Positions 61,638 through 64,000 of a DNA stretch of 64,000 bases are shown here, piece by piece (position 1 is the first letter of the stretch; each line of letters opens with the position of its first letter). The stretch is from JBBSBY01 sp038250835. GTDB lineage: Bacteria; Desulfobacterota; Desulfomonilia; Desulfomonilales; Desulfomonilaceae. The DNA is taken from positions 33,099 through 97,098 of the forward strand of contig JBBSBY010000004.1 in the NCBI GenBank assembly GCA_038250835.1, written 5' to 3'. The notes under the pieces were generated by a model. The model saw only the letters and a program-made list of their open reading frames with translations. It made no database searches and was not told the DNA's origin. The translations under genes and the position numbers were made by a program.

Positions 61638-64000
61638 ATGATAGCTTTCAAAGAGTTTTTTGAACGTGCCACCGGTTTACAACCTTTTCCGTATCAAGAG
61701 AAGTTCGCAACTGACGATACTCTTGACGACATCATTACGGCGCCCACGGGAGCAGGTAAAACTGCCGCCGTCATGGTTGGATGGCTGTGGAGACGCTTTC
61801 ATGGCAACAGTGAAATTAAAAACTCCACACCGATTCGACTCACCTATTGCCTGCCTATGCGGGTTCTCGTTGAGCAAAGCTTGAGATGCGCCGCCGAGTG
61901 GTTGACCAAGGTTGATTTAGTCGATCAGGTTGGATTGACTCAGCTCATGGGCGGGGAAGACGCCAATGAATGGTATTTGCACCCGGAAAAGCCGGCAATT
62001 ATCATCGGCACTCAGGATATGCTTTTATCCCGGGCAATGAACCGTGGATACGGCATGAGCCGTTATCGCTGGCCGATTGATTTTGCTCTTCTGAATAATG
62101 ACACCCTTTGGGTGCTCGACGAAGTGCAGCTTATGGGCAGCGGTCTTGCAACCACGGCGCAACTTCAGGCTTTTCGCACGAAATTCCGCACAATGGGCGG
62201 TTGCAAATCCGTCTGGATGTCCGCCACATTTCAGAAAAAATGGCTGGCAACCGTAGATTTCAAATCAGCGAGTCACAATCTTCAGGAGCTACAACTCTCG
62301 GAGAGTGATAAAAGCACACCGACGTTCGAGAAACGCCTTACAGCTCGCAAAAGTTTGGCACGATTACAAATAGTTGATCAACCCAAGGCTGGGAAAAAAT
62401 CTTCGAAAAAGTCCGCTGAGGAAGAGGAGAGTGAGAAATTTGAAGAAATAGCCAAGAAAGTGCAAGAATTTCATCAGCTCGGATCTCTAACGCTTGTGAT
62501 CATGAATACCGTTGACCGCGCTAAGAAACTTTACAAGATGTTGACCAAAGACACGTCTGTGGATTCAGGTAACACGGCCCAAAATAAACCCGAATTGCTT
62601 CTCATCCATTCTCGTTTTCGTCCTCCTGAGAGAGCAGCCAAAATCAAAAAACTGCTTGCGCCGATACCAGAGCAAGGACGAGTTGTCGTTACTACTCAGG
62701 TTGTCGAAGCCGGCGTTGACGTATCCGCAACCGTTTTGTTTACCGATGCAGCCCCATGGGCTTCATTGGTCCAAAGATTTGGGCGTTGCAATCGCAAAGG
62801 CGAAGATCTGGAAGCTAAGGTTTTCTGGATGGATATATTTCAAGGTCAGAAGAAGACTCAAGAGAGCGCTGCGCCGTACGATGAGGAAGATGTTCGTATC
62901 GCCATTGAGCAGTTAAGAAAACTTACCGATGTCAGTCCGCAATCATTGGAGAATCACATTGCCGGCCTAACACAGGAGGAAAGAGAAGCTTTATTTCCTC
63001 ACTCTACGGGTCACGTGATTCGATCCAAGGACATTATTGAATTGTTTGATACAACTCCTGATATTGCCGGCAATGATATCGATATTTCCCGTTTTATTAG
63101 AGAAGGCAATGAATTTGACGTTCAGGTCTTCTGGCGAGAGACGGATAAAGAACATCAACTTGAAGAGGAAAAAGCGCCGAGTCGGGAAGAATTGTGCTCC
63201 GTGCCGATTTCTGGTTTTCGCGAATTTTTGAAATCCGGGAAAAGAGCTTACCTTTGGGATTTCCTTGAGAAACGGTGGAAACTTCAAACAAAACAAGCAG
63301 AAGTGTTTCCCGGCCGAATATATTTGGTCCCGGCTGCGGAAGGCGGTTACAGTTCTGAATTGGGTTGGGACGAGTCATTCTCGGATAAAGTTAAGACCAT
63401 CGGCTTTTCAACCGAACTCCCGGATTCCAATGATGCGGACAAGTTCGCTGTAAAACCCGACCGGGAAACAATTTCGGAACATACCAACAAGGTGATTGAG
63501 CAACTGGATGCAATAATTAGGGGGATCGCCGGCTTACTATCAAGTGACGATGTAGAAACTTTACGAATGGCGGCCATATGGCACGATAGAGGGAAAGCTC
63601 ACGAGGTGTTCCAGGAGGCAATAAAGGGAAACCCGACTGGCGCCTCGGGTGATTGGGCAAAGGCGCCCGAAATCGGTCGCTATAAACGGCCCGGATTCCG
63701 GCATGAACTGGCCTCGGCATTGGCCATGCTCAGCGCGGGAATTCCAGACCTGAGCTGCTATTTGGCGGCTGCTCATCACGGCAAGGTAAGACTTTCGATT
63801 CGATCTTTACCGATCGAGAAAAAGCCTCCACACCTTGATATCAGATTCGCAAGGGGAATTTGGGATGACGACCATCTACCTGAAGTGACTTTGGGTTCCG
63901 GTGAAAAGGCCCCTGGCGTCACCTTATCATTGGAGCCCATGGAACTCGGATTAAGCGACAACGGTGAACCAAGCTGGACTGAACGAATGGTGCGGCTCCG
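61638..64000 (+). CDS. cas3: CRISPR-associated helicase/nuclease Cas3, type I-G (I-U)-like, 3' end beyond window
   Basis: 787 codons are present with no stop. The helicase part comes first: Walker A TAPTGAGK41T, the Walker B variant D161EVQ, S195AT (motif III), TTQVVEAGVDVSA and Q379RFGRCNRKG (motif VI). The HD nuclease part follows at the C-terminal side: H649-D650 in AAIWHDRGKAHEVF, then RHELASALAML and AAHH714GK. Helicase-before-HD order is characteristic of the GSU0051-type Cas3 of subtype I-G (formerly I-U), whereas most type I Cas3 proteins have HD first. Cas3 unwinds and shreds target DNA after Cascade binding. The remaining cas genes and the array should lie to the right. GGAG stands six bases before the ATG. 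Confidence 0.9.
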   Translation, partial: MIAFKEFFERATGLQPFPYQEKFATDDTLDDIITAPTGAGKTAAVMVGWLWRRFHGNSEIKNSTPIRLTYCLPMRVLVEQSLRCAAEWLTKVDLVDQVGLTQLMGGEDANEWYLHPEKPAIIIGTQDMLLSRAMNRGYGMSRYRWPIDFALLNNDTLWVLDEVQLMGSGLATTAQLQAFRTKFRTMGGCKSVWMSATFQKKWLATVDFKSASHNLQELQLSESDKSTPTFEKRLTARKSLARLQIVDQPKAGKKSSKKSAEEEESEKFEEIAKKVQEFHQLGSLTLVIMNTVDRAKKLYKMLTKDTSVDSGNTAQNKPELLLIHSRFRPPERAAKIKKLLAPIPEQGRVVVTTQVVEAGVDVSATVLFTDAAPWASLVQRFGRCNRKGEDLEAKVFWMDIFQGQKKTQESAAPYDEEDVRIAIEQLRKLTDVSPQSLENHIAGLTQEEREALFPHSTGHVIRSKDIIELFDTTPDIAGNDIDISRFIREGNEFDVQVFWRETDKEHQLEEEKAPSREELCSVPISGFREFLKSGKRAYLWDFLEKRWKLQTKQAEVFPGRIYLVPAAEGGYSSELGWDESFSDKVKTIGFSTELPDSNDADKFAVKPDRETISEHTNKVIEQLDAIIRGIAGLLSSDDVETLRMAAIWHDRGKAHEVFQEAIKGNPTGASGDWAKAPEIGRYKRPGFRHELASALAMLSAGIPDLSCYLAAAHHGKVRLSIRSLPIEKKPPHLDIRFARGIWDDDHLPEVTLGSGEKAPGVTLSLEPMELGLSDNGEPSWTERMVRL

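Overview
The window looks like a chromosomal segment of a strictly anaerobic Gram-negative bacterium, most plausibly in the Desulfobacterota (former Deltaproteobacteria). This is an inference from gene content: a complete Rnf complex, a membrane multihaem cytochrome c, a lactate permease with a GlcD/GlcF-type lactate or glycolate dehydrogenase, a tungsten-type aldehyde ferredoxin oxidoreductase relic, an outer-membrane beta-barrel, and a type I-G-like Cas3. Gene order is mosaic, with many short operons on both strands. No tRNA, rRNA, CRISPR array or intact insertion sequence was found.

Layout. 1-3141: end of a respiratory module (formylglycine-generating-enzyme-like protein, cytochrome b C-terminal/petD-like subunit, multihaem cytochrome c). 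3346-5504: sensor kinase and a small unknown. 5573-10887: lactate operon glcD-glcF-lldP read leftward from a divergent GntR/FCD regulator, with an operator over its -10. 11307-20395: beta-barrel protein, PBP4-type peptidase, gltX with a metallo-hydrolase, DUF502 protein, thioesterase and AmpG-like transporter. 20702-27407: Rnf genes (rnfC, then rnfDGEAB) read leftward. 27789-33491: Vsr-Dcm fusion, DUF2889-like gene, mntP, CDF exporter and CbiM/NikK metal uptake genes. 33671-37923: lipoprotein, PTS IID, HPr, enzyme I, smpB and ssrA (tmRNA). 37942-51641: carB, then the leftward run serC-serA-purA followed by a zinc-ribbon/GYF membrane protein, a repeat protein and a 1127-residue GlmS-like protein. 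51891-58794: small envelope genes, TlyA, M3 peptidase, isochorismatase-type hydrolase, DUF1269 and patatin. 58819-60651: two damaged genes (DUF3302 with an internal TAG, and a headless AOR). 61638-64000: start of a cas locus, cas3 running off the right edge.

The strongest finding is in rnfB. Its reading frame is interrupted by one TGA exactly at the first cysteine of the conserved LPGANCGACG iron-sulfur motif. The codons after it can fold into an 8-bp stem with a 5-nt loop (TGGAT), at the spacing expected of a bacterial SECIS element. I read this as a selenocysteine-containing RnfB, a selenolate ligand or near-ligand in an ion-pumping ferredoxin:NAD oxidoreductase. The same operon has an RnfA with an added N-terminal exported Ig-like domain. 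Other points worth attention are the giant GlmS-like protein with a GAF-like tail, the Vsr-Dcm fusion, a PTS reduced to IID-HPr-EI, a 26-bp perfect palindrome before the patatin gene, and two copies of a dispersed hairpin repeat.
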